Positions 16,187 to 25,232 of a stretch of DNA of 55,683 bases are shown here, piece after piece. Each line of letters opens with the position of its first letter. The first letter of the stretch is position 1. Under the pieces are notes generated by a model. The model did not search any database. It was not told the origin of the DNA and saw only the letters and a program-made list of their open reading frames with translations. Source of the stretch: a virus. Made by a program: the position numbers and the translations under genes. The DNA is taken from the IMG/VR virus record IMGVR_UViG_3300023174_000203, positions 1 to 55,683 of that record. One strand, given 5' to 3'.

Positions 16187-16738
16187 TTATGCTTGAGTAT
16201 TTGCCGTATACCATTCAGGTACAGAGCGGTTTTTCCATTCTGCAAGATGTGATTTATTATTTACATAATAATTACGGTAAGAAGCAACTGAATTACCAGC
16301 AACCTTTACATCGTCTGGCATTGCTGGTGTCGGTTCAGTGAATGGCTTCTGTGGAATATTATTTGGAACTCTAGCTAGTGCCATTTCTAGTCTAGAACAT
16401 GCATGCACTTTACCATAACGATACGTATATTCATCTAAGCATGCTTGATACAAACTAAATAGCCAATCATAATTTTTATCAGACTGTCTTACCCAAATAG
16501 CTGAAGGGTGGTTGATATGAGTGGCACTATAAAGCACATCATCACGATTATCAGCCAGTATATATGCAGTTCGTTTTCTGGCATTTGTAGCTCCGCGTAC
16601 AACAGTGGGAGTACCATCAAGAACCCGATGAGCAGTAGAAAGAAGTTGAGCATATTCAAGAATCATCTTTACGCAGTGTTTATCAACGTGCATTTCTGCA
16701 CATACCTTTGGATCATTATGTAAGTAGAAAATATTAAT
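16187..16738 (-). CDS. conserved phage protein with apparent ATT start codon
   Basis: 183 residues if it starts at ATT (16736-16738), 168 if at the first ATG (16693). The ATT is 6 bases after a perfect AGGAG, and the 15 extra residues (xNIFYLHNDPKVCAE) extend the conserved DKHCVKMILEYAQLLSTAHR block in frame. From memory, phage relatives begin with an MNIFYL-type sequence. The C-terminal half has RYGK, MPDDVKV and SYRNYYVNNKS segments. Such proteins are widespread in phages but I know no proven function. A DNA-glycosylase role is sometimes suggested. Internal initiation at 16693 would lack a Shine-Dalgarno. Confidence 0.75.
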   Translation of the reverse strand: MNIFYLHNDPKVCAEMHVDKHCVKMILEYAQLLSTAHRVLDGTPTVVRGATNARKRTAYILADNRDDVLYSATHINHPSAIWVRQSDKNYDWLFSLYQACLDEYTYRYGKVHACSRLEMALARVPNNIPQKPFTEPTPAMPDDVKVAGNSVASYRNYYVNNKSHLAEWKNRSVPEWYTANTQA

Positions 16739-16755
16739 TTTTAACTCCTGATTAC

Positions 16756-17046
16756 TTATGTCAATAACATACGGGTTAAACCAATAAAATCAATAGTTAC
16801 AAGCAAACAGTAATTAGCGAGCATGCCAAATGATTTCCTACTAAAAGCAGCCCAAGCATACAAACCACACCCAGTAATCCACACAGGATAAAGAAAGAGT
16901 AACGGAGGATTTGGTACCGTAAGTGCCATTGTAATACTACAGCCAATACTAATCCCCCAAGCCAACAACTCAACAATAAAACGGTTACGATTAGAGCGCC
17001 AATCATTTTTTATCCAATCAAAAATGCCATAAAATAAATCGTTCAT
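16756..17046 (-). CDS. small multi-pass membrane protein
   Basis: 96 residues with three hydrophobic segments (about 24-44, 48-66 and 75-94) and short charged ends. The arrangement NRNRFIVELLAWGISIGCSI and SRKSFGMLANY suggests a conserved family of phage inner-membrane proteins, function unknown to me. The ATG overlaps the TAA of the 58-residue gene upstream (TAATG), so the two are translationally coupled. Confidence 0.75.
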   Translation of the reverse strand: MNDLFYGIFDWIKNDWRSNRNRFIVELLAWGISIGCSITMALTVPNPPLLFLYPVWITGCGLYAWAAFSRKSFGMLANYCLLVTIDFIGLTRMLLT

Positions 17047-17222
17047 TAAAAATCCGTATTCAATACTAGTTTAACTTCTAAAAATAAAAATCTAACAGTC
17101 CAATTTTGCTCTTGCACACAACAATCAAAACCATGAAGAACATTCGGCATAATATGCCACTGAAAAGGATTCACTATCAAAGTGAACCATAATCCACTAT
17201 AATGAGCCCATGCAGTTTTCAT
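17046..17222 (-). CDS. 58-residue hypothetical protein
   Basis: Read directly from the minus strand: it starts MKTAWAHYSGLWFTLIV and ends VLNTDF, rich in aromatic residues with a Cys pair at 34-35. Its ATG overlaps the TGA of the SH3-like gene (ATGA) and its TAA overlaps the next ATG (TAATG). This bracketing strongly supports real translation. Function unknown. Confidence 0.68.
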   Translation of the reverse strand: MKTAWAHYSGLWFTLIVNPFQWHIMPNVLHGFDCCVQEQNWTVRFLFLEVKLVLNTDF

Positions 17223-17548
17223 GATAGATCAAACCCAAATGATTTAACAGAATCCCAACGGAATGACCGCCAATCCTGTTTCTCTAAATCAAAAACTCTG
17301 ATTGCTTCGTCAGAAGATACGCTAGTTGTTTTTTCTTTAGGTCTTTTGTTTTCCGGGATTCTTGACTCGACAAGCGTACACTTAATGACCCTTTCTGAGC
17401 CATCTTTTTTGGTGAAAGTAATGCACACTGCTGGAACGTTTTCATCTATTAGTAATCCCTTAATGTAATTTTTAATATCATTAATTTCTTTCTCAACACT
17501 AGCAACTAGTGCTTGATCGATAGTATCAAAATCAGTATCTGTAGTCAT
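17219..17548 (-). CDS. small SH3-like (WYL_2/DUF2693-type) phage protein
   Basis: 109 residues. A helical start is followed by a beta-barrel-like region: DGSERVIKCTLVES, then IRVFDLEKQDWRSFRWDSV. That pattern (CTL, then VxD..K..WRSFR.DS) is typical of small Sm/SH3-like phage proteins found in many T4-like genomes. A role in nucleic-acid or protein binding is likely but unproven. It follows the SprT-like gene by three bases. Confidence 0.72.
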   Translation of the reverse strand: MTTDTDFDTIDQALVASVEKEINDIKNYIKGLLIDENVPAVCITFTKKDGSERVIKCTLVESRIPENKRPKEKTTSVSSDEAIRVFDLEKQDWRSFRWDSVKSFGFDLS

Positions 17549-17551
17549 AAT

Positions 17552-18040
17552 TTATCCAAAAAAATAATCAAATGAATCACTGTTAGCAATATAATACAGT
17601 AACAACTTTTCTTCTCTTCTAAATGCTTCCTTTTCCCATGGAAGCTTTTCATACTTTATCTTATCTTGATTAATATATCTTCCTTTCCATTTATTTTTTT
17701 CTACACTCCTTGTCATATACTTCAATTGCTTATACGCAAACTGCTTTACATGTACCATCTCATGCGCTAATGTACGAAATACGTCTATTCGATTAGCTCT
17801 AGTATTTGATAGTGGAGTGATAGTAATTTTAAAACGACGAGGAGTTAATGATTCAGATAATACTTCACATTCGCCTTGTGTATCACCTTCAAGTTCATGT
17901 TTATATCTTAAATGAATATTTAAATTTACTACTAATTGTGGAGCCATTAAATGATTTGCATAATATTCTATTGCATCACGGAAATGGTTTTTCATTTCAA
18001 TAGGCATCACACCAGATATTCTAATCTGTGGTTTACTCAT
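17552..18040 (-). CDS. SprT-like zinc metalloprotease
   Basis: 162 residues. HEMVH at 93-97 is the HExxH zinc site and E in the WEKEAFRREEK segment (about 134-140) is a plausible third ligand, as in the SprT/Spartan family that cleaves DNA-bound proteins. The frame is open to 18052, but a promoter -10 box at 18062-18067 would place the transcript start near 18055. The ATG at 18038-18040 with GGAGAAAGG is therefore the better start. It heads an operon of small genes. Confidence 0.82.
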   Translation of the reverse strand: MSKPQIRISGVMPIEMKNHFRDAIEYYANHLMAPQLVVNLNIHLRYKHELEGDTQGECEVLSESLTPRRFKITITPLSNTRANRIDVFRTLAHEMVHVKQFAYKQLKYMTRSVEKNKWKGRYINQDKIKYEKLPWEKEAFRREEKLLLYYIANSDSFDYFFG

Positions 18041-18061
18041 ACCTTTCTCCATTTGTGGTTA

Positions 18062-18091
18062 ATTATATACCAAAATCACAAAGAAGTACAC
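18062..18091 (-). promoter_or_regulatory. early/middle-type promoter of sprT-like operon
   Basis: GTGTAC (18086-18091), 18 bp, TATAAT (18062-18067) on the minus strand. The predicted leader is about 15 nt. Confidence 0.85.
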
Positions 18092-18124
18092 AGTTATTTT
18101 TTAATATCTAGATGACAATATTGC

Positions 18125-19507
18125 TTATTTGAAACCATCAAAGGATGGCTTACGTTCTGCTTTCATACCTTGGCCAAAAGGTGATTGATCCATAAGCGGA
18201 GTATCATCGATTAGAAGATCTTCTTGTGCAGATTGTTCTACATCATAGAGTTTCATTCTAGCTCGATCAACACCAATAACAAATCGTTTATTAATAGAAG
18301 GATCAGCATAACGATTCTTTAATTGTTTAACCATCATCTGATTTAAAGCATGAAGCTCATCAGTCGAGATAAGTGCAAACATAAAATCTGCAGTTGCAGG
18401 AAGACCAAAAGATTCTGAAGTATCCTCAAGACCTACATCCGAATTAGAAAAACCAGAACGAGTTGTTTGAGTAGCAGAGAAGATAGGAACATTATACTCT
18501 ACAGCCAAACCACGAAGTTCTTCTGCAATAGCTTTAACGTACGTATAGCTATTTACATTCGCTCCATACTTAAGTCTAGAAGAAGAACAGATGTTTAGAT
18601 AATCGATATAGATGACATCAGGAATAAAATCTTTCTTCATCTTCAATTCATTTAGAAGATGACGAAAGTTGCCAGATCCTGCAGAAGCAGTAGGATATTC
18701 CTTTATGATTAGTTTACCTTTAGTCTTATCTTTTAACCGATTCATCTTTTTATCATAAGACTCTTTAGTTAGAAGACTTAACTCGTCGATTGTGACGTCG
18801 AGCAAGTTTGCGTCGATTCTTTCTGCAATTTTTTCTTCGGCCATTTCGAGGGTGATGTACAAGACGTTGTTTCCTTTGGTAAGGTTGGCGGCAGCACAAT
18901 GACACATGAACAAAGACTTACCGACACCAGTACCAGCAAGGGCAATATTAAGCGTCTTTTTAGGGACACCGCCTTTGGTGATTTTATTAAAATATTCGAG
19001 GTCAAATGGAATCCTTACTTCAGTTCGATGATAAAATTCAAAACGACTATCTGCATCATCAATAAAATCATGACCAATATGTGTATCAAAAGATACTGAT
19101 AACGCTTTAGTTAAAACATCGGGGATCATTCCCTTACTTGTTTTACCAGACTTATCATCAAGGATACGAATAGAATCCATGATGGCATTGTAGATAGCTT
19201 TGTCTTGACAGAATTTTTCAGTATTATCAAGAAGCCACTCATCATTTACTTCAGATACTTGTAGCTCATTAATCTTACTTTGAATAGAAGCAAATTGAGA
19301 ATCAGTTAAACCTTCTAAACCATGAAGATCAACAGATAATGCTTCTTTATTTGGGAATTTATTATACGTCTTTACATACTCTTCGATAAGACCAAAAACA
19401 ATTCTTTGATCGTTATCTGTAAAATACTCAGACCTCAAATAAGGAATGGTCTTGCGACCATAATCCTCATTCGAGATAAGGTTACTCAGAATTGTATTTT
19501 CTATCAT
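18125..19507 (-). CDS. 41: replicative DNA helicase gp41 (DnaB/RecA fold)
   Basis: Hexameric 5'-3' helicase that partners with primase gp61. 460 residues: a helical N-terminal domain and a RecA-fold core with Walker A GTGVGKS (192-198), LEMAEE segment, the Walker B region [10 protein letters not shown] and the TQTTR motif. The length matches T4 gp41 (475). The ATG overlaps the uvsX stop (ATGA), so the two are coupled. Confidence 0.95.
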   Translation of the reverse strand: MIENTILSNLISNEDYGRKTIPYLRSEYFTDNDQRIVFGLIEEYVKTYNKFPNKEALSVDLHGLEGLTDSQFASIQSKINELQVSEVNDEWLLDNTEKFCQDKAIYNAIMDSIRILDDKSGKTSKGMIPDVLTKALSVSFDTHIGHDFIDDADSRFEFYHRTEVRIPFDLEYFNKITKGGVPKKTLNIALAGTGVGKSLFMCHCAAANLTKGNNVLYITLEMAEEKIAERIDANLLDVTIDELSLLTKESYDKKMNRLKDKTKGKLIIKEYPTASAGSGNFRHLLNELKMKKDFIPDVIYIDYLNICSSSRLKYGANVNSYTYVKAIAEELRGLAVEYNVPIFSATQTTRSGFSNSDVGLEDTSESFGLPATADFMFALISTDELHALNQMMVKQLKNRYADPSINKRFVIGVDRARMKLYDVEQSAQEDLLIDDTPLMDQSPFGQGMKAERKPSFDGFK

Positions 19508-20574
19508 TCAACACTTTCGAGCTCATTTTCTTCTACATCTTCTAGATCTGCTGGTGAAGCACCACCATAACTAAACTCAAGTTTAGCAGCATCATCAAGT
19601 AGTTGTAAAATCTCAGGTGTAAAATACTTTTCTGGATTTTCATTGATGTTCTTACCAAAGACCTTAGTTCCATCAGGTAGTTCATAACGAGTAGAAACTT
19701 TCTTGATGATTTCATACTTCTCAGCAAGATCTAGAAGGCCATAATACTTATCAAGACCTCTAGAATAAGACAACCTAACTTCAACTTGTCCATTCTCTTT
19801 TGACATGCGCGATTTATACATCTTTACACGAATAATGTTACCAATAATATCAGTACCATCTTTATCTTTCTTCTTTGAAAGCATTGCGATAGTAGATGCT
19901 GCATACTTAAGACCTGAACCACCAGCGATCTCATTCATTGGAACGTAAGAGCCAACTGCTGCATAAACGTGATTAGTAACTAACATAGGGATCTTAGCAC
20001 GTGCAAGTTTCAATGTAAGAACACGGAAAGTTGCTTTGATGATCTGAGCCTTTGTCATATCACGTGTTTCTTTACCTTCAGCAGTATCTTCCATCTCTTT
20101 AGTAGTTGACATCATACCCAAAGAATCAAGGATGAACATCATAGGTGGACGTTTATCTTTATGAGTCTTTTCGTATGCTTCAATTGTCTTAAGAGCGTGA
20201 TAACGAAAACCTTGAATCGTAGATGGCTCAGAGATAATAACACGTGTAGTATCAATACCTCTTTCTTCCATCATTTCTTTTGTCACTGCGGCTTCTGTAT
20301 CGTAGTAGACAACTCCTCCTGTTGGGTTCTTGTCAAGGAAGGCTCTAAGGACACCAAGTACGAAGAAAGTTTTACCAGTAGCAGACTCTCCTGCAAAAGC
20401 AGTAATCTTGTTATTAGGTATGCCACCATAGATGCTACCAGAGAAAACAGCGTTGAGAATATAGCTACCAGTATCAACAAAACCAGTAAACTCAGCACTA
20501 CCAGCGCCGTCACTGGCCAAAGTAGTATCTTCATCTTTGATATCATTTATCAAATCCTTAAAAAAATTGCTCAT
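19504..20574 (-). CDS. uvsX: UvsX recombinase (RecA family)
   Basis: Forms filaments on single-stranded DNA for recombination-dependent replication. 356 residues with Walker A GESATGKT (62-69), Walker B FILDSLG (147-153) and the L1/L2 region ending in [14 protein letters not shown]. The C-terminus is acidic, as in T4 UvsX. GGAGATAAG gives a strong ribosome site, and a promoter lies 30 bases upstream. UvsY and UvsW are encoded at 42193-44084. Confidence 0.96.
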   Translation of the reverse strand: MSNFFKDLINDIKDEDTTLASDGAGSAEFTGFVDTGSYILNAVFSGSIYGGIPNNKITAFAGESATGKTFFVLGVLRAFLDKNPTGGVVYYDTEAAVTKEMMEERGIDTTRVIISEPSTIQGFRYHALKTIEAYEKTHKDKRPPMMFILDSLGMMSTTKEMEDTAEGKETRDMTKAQIIKATFRVLTLKLARAKIPMLVTNHVYAAVGSYVPMNEIAGGSGLKYAASTIAMLSKKKDKDGTDIIGNIIRVKMYKSRMSKENGQVEVRLSYSRGLDKYYGLLDLAEKYEIIKKVSTRYELPDGTKVFGKNINENPEKYFTPEILQLLDDAAKLEFSYGGASPADLEDVEENELESVE

Positions 20575-20603
20575 CTTATCTCCATGTTTAGACCGACTAT
20601 AGC

Positions 20604-20633
20604 ATTATAACTCATAACAAAAATTAAGTACAT
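20604..20633 (-). promoter_or_regulatory. early/middle-type promoter of uvsX-gp41
   Basis: ATGTAC (20628-20633), 18 bp, TATAAT (20604-20609). The -35 box touches the stop codon of the upstream small gene. Confidence 0.82.
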
Positions 20634-20872
20634 TATTTTTTCTTCGGCTTTACTGGAACTTTCTTAGTAGTAGTTTTTGCTGGAGTAGCTTTAACTTTAG
20701 GAGCAGCAGCTTTCTTTGTCTTAGGAGCAGGTTTCGGAGCTGGTGGAGTTTGTGCTGGTGGTTGATTAATAACTGGCTGAATCGGTGTAGTAGGTTGCAC
20801 TTTAGCTTCAGTTTCTTTTTTAATTTCTTCAGCACTTGGAATTGCAAAAATGGATTTTAAAAATTTTAACAT
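20633..20872 (-). CDS. Lys/Pro/Ala-rich histone-H1-tail-like small protein
   Basis: 79 residues. An amphipathic start (MLKFLKSIFAIPS) is followed by a disordered run of Pro, Ala, Thr and Lys ending in KPKKK. The composition resembles H1-type DNA-condensing tails, so DNA binding is plausible, but membrane binding by the first 12 residues is equally possible. The strong AGGAG and its place in the polymerase operon support expression. Other frames over this low-complexity DNA are shadows. Confidence 0.7.
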   Translation of the reverse strand: MLKFLKSIFAIPSAEEIKKETEAKVQPTTPIQPVINQPPAQTPPAPKPAPKTKKAAAPKVKATPAKTTTKKVPVKPKKK

Positions 20873-20882
20873 GATATTCTCC

Positions 20883-21743
20883 TTAATCTATTTTCATGAT
20901 TGACTTGCGGTTTATACGAATTACATCATTCTTCTTTTTATCCAGAAAGTCTCTAGTTGCATCTATCCAAGAGGACTTATCTTTCTTTTCTCTTGGCTTT
21001 CTTTCAACTACAGGTTTTTCTGGTTTTTTATTTAACCCAATGTTTGCAGCTATTAGTAAGATAACTGCTAATGGATCAAACACCATAACAATAATTATAA
21101 TCACCCACCGAATCGCATTATCTAAATACTTATTTGAATCTTCACCATAGACTAGATCTGCTATGTATTTTATAGGACCAACTTCTGCTGTAAATGATGC
21201 ATTCTCTTTTAAGAGCGGAGTTAACTCAGTATTGAGGTCCTTAATTTTATTATTCGAAGTACGTATATTAGTACTAATGGCCTCTCGTTCTTTTTTCTGT
21301 CGTACGCGAATAACATTAGCATCTTTTGGATCAGCAGAAGACACGAGTCGATCGAGAGTATCGAGACTAGTTTGATTATTTCCAATATTTTTTTCTTCAC
21401 TTTCAATCTCTCTTTGAAGGTTCTTAATAACAATAGTATTTGTATTTGCGCCTAATGTTTGATCCATATGCGCTTTAGATAAGAATCCAAAGATACCCAT
21501 ACTTGTGATGAACATCAACAATATAACTGCACCTACTAGATAATATCTAACAGCACGAGGAGCTATATCCCAATTATCATATACCCATGATGCAGCTACA
21601 AGTTTACTAAACTCTAATGCACTTCCCATGATTATAATAGGAATAGCCGAAGCAGAGAAAATAGCAACAAGGCCTACTATAGAATAGTAAGCAGCAACTG
21701 CAGATATAAAGATTGCACTTAATAAAGCAAGATAATTAATCAT
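20883..21743 (-). CDS. membrane protein with central coiled coil
   Basis: 286 residues with four or five hydrophobic segments: about 5-30, 34-52 and 68-90 at the N-terminus and 213-235 near the C-terminus. A long charged coiled coil (about 105-185) and a Lys-rich tail complete it. The overall form resembles DUF4407-type membrane proteins. Role unknown. Its start overlaps the end of the preceding gene by eight bases, in the same operon as gp43. Confidence 0.75.
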   Translation of the reverse strand: MINYLALLSAIFISAVAAYYSIVGLVAIFSASAIPIIIMGSALEFSKLVAASWVYDNWDIAPRAVRYYLVGAVILLMFITSMGIFGFLSKAHMDQTLGANTNTIVIKNLQREIESEEKNIGNNQTSLDTLDRLVSSADPKDANVIRVRQKKEREAISTNIRTSNNKIKDLNTELTPLLKENASFTAEVGPIKYIADLVYGEDSNKYLDNAIRWVIIIIVMVFDPLAVILLIAANIGLNKKPEKPVVERKPREKKDKSSWIDATRDFLDKKKNDVIRINRKSIMKID

Positions 21744-22017
21744 TGACGTATTTGTCCAATTTAGCTATAAAGGTTTTTATCTTCTCCGTCCTATTTGGCC
21801 AATAGATATATTCTTTATCAGGATTTGCCATTAGATTCTTAAGAAGAGGTAAAATCATATTCCTCATACCTTCTAATTTATTTTTAGTTTCATGCACAAC
21901 CACTGTTGACTGTTGAAGTTCAGTCTGCAATTGTTTTTCCATCGTCCTTAGTTCATCTTCACTTACTACAGAAAAACCAAAATCAAAATCATCATCTAAA
22001 TCCGTTGTTGTTTTCAT
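21736..22017 (-). CDS. conserved small T4-like protein downstream of gp43
   Basis: 93 residues starting MKTTTDLDDDFDFGF. An acidic, Phe-rich head is followed by a helical segment and a C-terminal PDKEYIYWPNR motif. The ATG at 22015-22017 overlaps the polymerase stop (ATGA), so I prefer it to the upstream frame extension. This pattern is seen in several aquatic T4-like phages. Function unknown. Confidence 0.78.
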   Translation of the reverse strand: MKTTTDLDDDFDFGFSVVSEDELRTMEKQLQTELQQSTVVVHETKNKLEGMRNMILPLLKNLMANPDKEYIYWPNRTEKIKTFIAKLDKYVND

Positions 22018-24533
22018 GAGAAAAAGTCCTGTAAAGTTGCTTTCTTTTCTGATTTCCAATTGATGGCATCAAGAATAATCTGCAGTGGATCAAGAAATGA
22101 TTTCTCAAACTGAAGATCATAATCAATATACTCATCTAAATTAAATTCTTTTGGAAGAGTATTTATGAATGAGATTACATTCTCGTTGATCTTATTAGGT
22201 TTACGAAGATAAAGGAATTTAATCTTATCACCTTCATTGATCAATTGATGTTTCTTATCAAGTTTATTCTTAACAAGAAGATCATTGAATAACAAAGCAC
22301 CACGAACATGGATAGGGGTTCCTTTACCATAGATTGTTGACTTATCCATATACTTCTTTAAGTCATTAATACCACGTGGAAATGCTGCTTCAGCAGGAGA
22401 TAGTGATCTAAACTCTTCACGATAATCTTTTACTGCCTGTTGAAGAGCACTTTCATCTCGATGAAGAATTATCTGTAGAAAATCTGAAAATTTATTTCTA
22501 ACTACCATTGGTGTTGAAGACTTAACCATCTCAAGACCCATCACCTTAACTTTTGGCTTTGCGTATTGAACACCTTCTGAGTTATGCACATTCAGAATAT
22601 ATCTTTTCTTTGCAACCCAAATACCCTTATCAGCAAGTACTTCTCGCTTCATAATCATCTTCTGAGAGAAGGCATTCATCATACTCGCAAGTTCTTGATA
22701 CGACTCATCGATATATGGTTGTATTTGTAGTTCACAAACTCTATCCATGAAATCAATAACTTTAGATCCTGATATCGCTACTGAACCATCAACACCGTAT
22801 ATTTTTTCAACCAGCTTTTGAAGTGATAGATAAACAGAATCGGTATCGATAGCGATAACATAATCACTCTCAGTCTTTAATAGTTCATTCATATGTTCAT
22901 TAAGTTTATTCGCGATCCAACGAATACTCAATTGACCAGATAATGTAATACCTTCAGCGATACGAATATCATAATAACGGAAGTATTGATTACCAATCGC
23001 GCCATAAGCACAATTCATTGCGATCTTCAAACCCATTTGAAGATTATTTAGACGTGATATTTCTTTTTGTAGAGATTCATCTTTAGTCTTTTCATACTCT
23101 TGCTGAATCTTTAACATCTGCTTCTTAAACTTAGATCGATCAGTATACATCTTTTCCATTAACTCAGGCAGGAAACCTTTTATATCTTTACGATAACACC
23201 AACCGTTTGCAGTCATCGTATAATTTTGATTCTTAATATTATCAATATTAACTTCTTTATTCAACAACTTTTCAACATTTGTATTAACCATATAATTATG
23301 CACCAATGTTTCAGGTGATATATTATACTGCATGATAAGATGTGGATACAGAGAATTTAAATCGAATGATGCAACCCACTTATGCATACCACATATTGGA
23401 TCTTTAACATAAGCACCTTCAAATGCTTCTGATTTACTTGTACGTTTCTTCTGTGGAATAACAACATTCTTATCACGTAAATGATTGTAGATTATTGTAT
23501 CCCACATTCGAACTTGACCAAATGCTTCTTGATAGTTGATCTTAGCATTATATGCCATAGTAAGAAGCAGTTGAATAAGCTTCATCTTATCTTCAAGGCG
23601 GTCAACAAGATCTACATCTCGAATATTATAGATGACAAACTTATTCCAATCTTTTGTATAGAACTCTTTAAAGTTCTCATACTCACTGTGATCAATTTTA
23701 TTTTCACCAAGTTCTACAAAAGCGATGTGGTCAAGTCGATATGATTCTTGTGCTGTGTATGTGTATTTTTTATAAAGGTTTAGATAATCAACGATCGCAA
23801 CACCAGGGATCTCATACGTGATCTCTTCATTGCCACGCATATCAACAGTGCGTTCATTAATCAACATCCATGGTGATAGACGACGTGATGCACCTTCAGG
23901 CATGATGCGCTCGATACGACGAACGAGATATGGAATATCAAAGAAGTCGATGTTCCAACCAGTTACAACATCAGGATTAATTCTTTCCCAACGATCAAGG
24001 AACTTAGCGATCAAATCAAATTCATTCTTACATTCAATATATTCAGTGAATGGTTTCTTTGTTCCAGTAAATGGACGTGAACCAAACGTTGTAATATGTT
24101 TTGATTTGTTGTCTTGAATAGTGATAAGCAATAGTTCTTCATTCGCAGCTTTGATATTTGGGAAACCTTCTTCAGTTGCAGTTTCTATATCTAAAGAATA
24201 AATGCGAATTAAATCAGGATCATACTTAACTTCACCCGAATAAACATCACTAATGAACTGCGCAGTGTAACTTGAGTTACCAAAGATTTCGAAGTTATTT
24301 ACTTCTTCATATCGAGAGATGAAGTCGCGACAATCACGAATAGAATCAAATTTGATGGGATATGCTGTGCGTCCATCAAGAGTCTTAAACTCAGATTTCT
24401 CTTTTGTTGCAGATGATAGAACATACATCGTTGGTTTATAACCAACTTTCAATTTAAATTGAGAACCGTTATCGTAACCACGGACGAGGATGTTGTTACC
24501 TTGTTGGTAAACATTTGTATAAAATTTATTCAT
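22014..24533 (-). CDS. 43: DNA polymerase gp43 (family B)
   Basis: Replicative polymerase with proofreading. 839 residues: exonuclease motifs DIE (115-117), GWNIDFFD (192-199) and YNIRD (302-306). Polymerase motif A is DLNSLYP (391-397), motif B KIAMNCAYGAIGN (503-515) and motif C DTDS (563-566). The C-terminal tail is short and basic, ending DFFS, which probably binds the clamp. The start MNKFY aligns with T4 MKEFY. There is no Shine-Dalgarno, and the nearest promoter predicts transcription starting at about the ATG itself. Confidence 0.97.
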   Translation of the reverse strand: MNKFYTNVYQQGNNILVRGYDNGSQFKLKVGYKPTMYVLSSATKEKSEFKTLDGRTAYPIKFDSIRDCRDFISRYEEVNNFEIFGNSSYTAQFISDVYSGEVKYDPDLIRIYSLDIETATEEGFPNIKAANEELLLITIQDNKSKHITTFGSRPFTGTKKPFTEYIECKNEFDLIAKFLDRWERINPDVVTGWNIDFFDIPYLVRRIERIMPEGASRRLSPWMLINERTVDMRGNEEITYEIPGVAIVDYLNLYKKYTYTAQESYRLDHIAFVELGENKIDHSEYENFKEFYTKDWNKFVIYNIRDVDLVDRLEDKMKLIQLLLTMAYNAKINYQEAFGQVRMWDTIIYNHLRDKNVVIPQKKRTSKSEAFEGAYVKDPICGMHKWVASFDLNSLYPHLIMQYNISPETLVHNYMVNTNVEKLLNKEVNIDNIKNQNYTMTANGWCYRKDIKGFLPELMEKMYTDRSKFKKQMLKIQQEYEKTKDESLQKEISRLNNLQMGLKIAMNCAYGAIGNQYFRYYDIRIAEGITLSGQLSIRWIANKLNEHMNELLKTESDYVIAIDTDSVYLSLQKLVEKIYGVDGSVAISGSKVIDFMDRVCELQIQPYIDESYQELASMMNAFSQKMIMKREVLADKGIWVAKKRYILNVHNSEGVQYAKPKVKVMGLEMVKSSTPMVVRNKFSDFLQIILHRDESALQQAVKDYREEFRSLSPAEAAFPRGINDLKKYMDKSTIYGKGTPIHVRGALLFNDLLVKNKLDKKHQLINEGDKIKFLYLRKPNKINENVISFINTLPKEFNLDEYIDYDLQFEKSFLDPLQIILDAINWKSEKKATLQDFFS

Positions 24534-24539
24534 TCAGTC

Positions 24540-24569
24540 ATTATATACTAGATTCAATAATAAGTACAC
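24540..24569 (-). promoter_or_regulatory. early/middle-type promoter of gp43
   Basis: GTGTAC (24564-24569), 18 bp, TATAAT (24540-24545). The +1 position would fall at about 24533, the first base of the gp43 ATG. Confidence 0.82.
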
Positions 24570-24585
24570 AGGGGCTTTCGCCCCT
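24568..24585. terminator. GC-rich hairpin between hsp20 and gp43 (terminator of uncertain orientation)
   Basis: CAGGGGC/GCCCCTG stem of 7 bp. On the minus strand the loop is GAAA and the downstream bases are only moderately T-rich. On the plus strand it is followed by GGTTTTCTTTT. It overlaps the -35 box of the gp43 promoter. It may end hsp20 transcripts weakly or block antisense transcription. Confidence 0.6.
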
Positions 24586-24613
24586 GGTTTTCTTTTACTT
24601 AGAAAGACGATGA

Positions 24614-25087
24614 TTACTCATCAGATTTTTCTTTGATAGAAATTTTCTTTGCTTTCTTAGCTTCTGGAATTAGTCTTTCTAACCAGATTTTCAATAGACC
24701 ATTAATATATTCTGCGTTCTTAATCTCTACAGAATCTGCAATAGTGAATGAACGAGTGAAAGCGCGATCGGAGATACCTTTCCACAGATAGTTGACATTG
24801 TCACTTTCTTCTGTTTCCGATCCAAGTATTGAACTGCCCTTTACTGTAAGAATGCCTTCATTGATCTCAACGTCTAGTTCTTGTTTAGAAAAACCAGCAA
24901 CGGCAAGTTCAATGACGTATCTGTTTTCATCAACTTTTTTGATGTTGTATGGAGGATAGTTCGGAATGTTTTTGGTTAGGTCATTATGAAGCTTAGTTAG
25001 TCTGTTGAGTTGTTCATCAAAACCAACAAAATGTTTATCAAAGTCCTTAAAACCGGGGCCAAACATTGCTAGATGATTCACGGTCAT
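24614..25087 (-). CDS. Hsp20 small heat-shock protein
   Basis: 157 residues with an alpha-crystallin domain at about 45-140: YPPYNIKKVDENRYVIELAVAGF is its first part and NGLLKIWLERLIP its closing G-x-L-x-I/V motif. The C-terminal ISIKEK tail supplies the IxI-type anchor. It is an ATP-independent holdase, common in aquatic T4-like phages. The frame stays open through the tRNA to 25216, but ATG 25085-25087 with AGGAG is the evident start. A TATAAATA late box at 25147 makes it a late gene, perhaps assisting capsid assembly. Confidence 0.92.
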   Translation of the reverse strand: MTVNHLAMFGPGFKDFDKHFVGFDEQLNRLTKLHNDLTKNIPNYPPYNIKKVDENRYVIELAVAGFSKQELDVEINEGILTVKGSSILGSETEESDNVNYLWKGISDRAFTRSFTIADSVEIKNAEYINGLLKIWLERLIPEAKKAKKISIKEKSDE

Positions 25088-25146
25088 GCTTTTTTCTCCT
25101 ATTAAGCGAGTAATTAAAATGTAGATCCCTAAGGCATCTACAGGTT

Positions 25147-25154
25147 TATTTATA
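25147..25154 (-). promoter_or_regulatory. late promoter (TATAAATA) of hsp20
   Basis: Exact late box on the minus strand, one base beyond the encoded CCA end of tRNA-Gly and 60 bases before the hsp20 ATG. Confidence 0.78.
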
Positions 25155-25155
25155 T

Positions 25156-25231
25156 TGGAGCGGATGATCAGGTTCGAACTGACGACATTCTGCTTGGAAG
25201 GCAGACGCTCTACCAACTGAGCTACATCCGC
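25156..25231 (-). tRNA. tRNA-Gly (anticodon TCC)
   Basis: 76 nt. Acceptor stem GCGGATG/CATCCGC, D arm with AGCTCAGTTGGTAGAGC, and anticodon stem TCTGC/GCAGA around CTTCCAA. The T loop is TTCGAAC and CCA is encoded at the 3' end. All four arms pair. It reads GGA/GGG codons. It lies directly after the RNase H-like gene and before the late hsp20 promoter. Confidence 0.95.
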
Positions 25232-25232
25232 A

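Noticed and set aside
25088-25216. N-terminal extension of Hsp20 through the tRNA-Gly gene
   Set aside because: The extra 43 codons are tRNA and promoter sequence. ATG 25087 has AGGAG and starts the normal Hsp20 domain.
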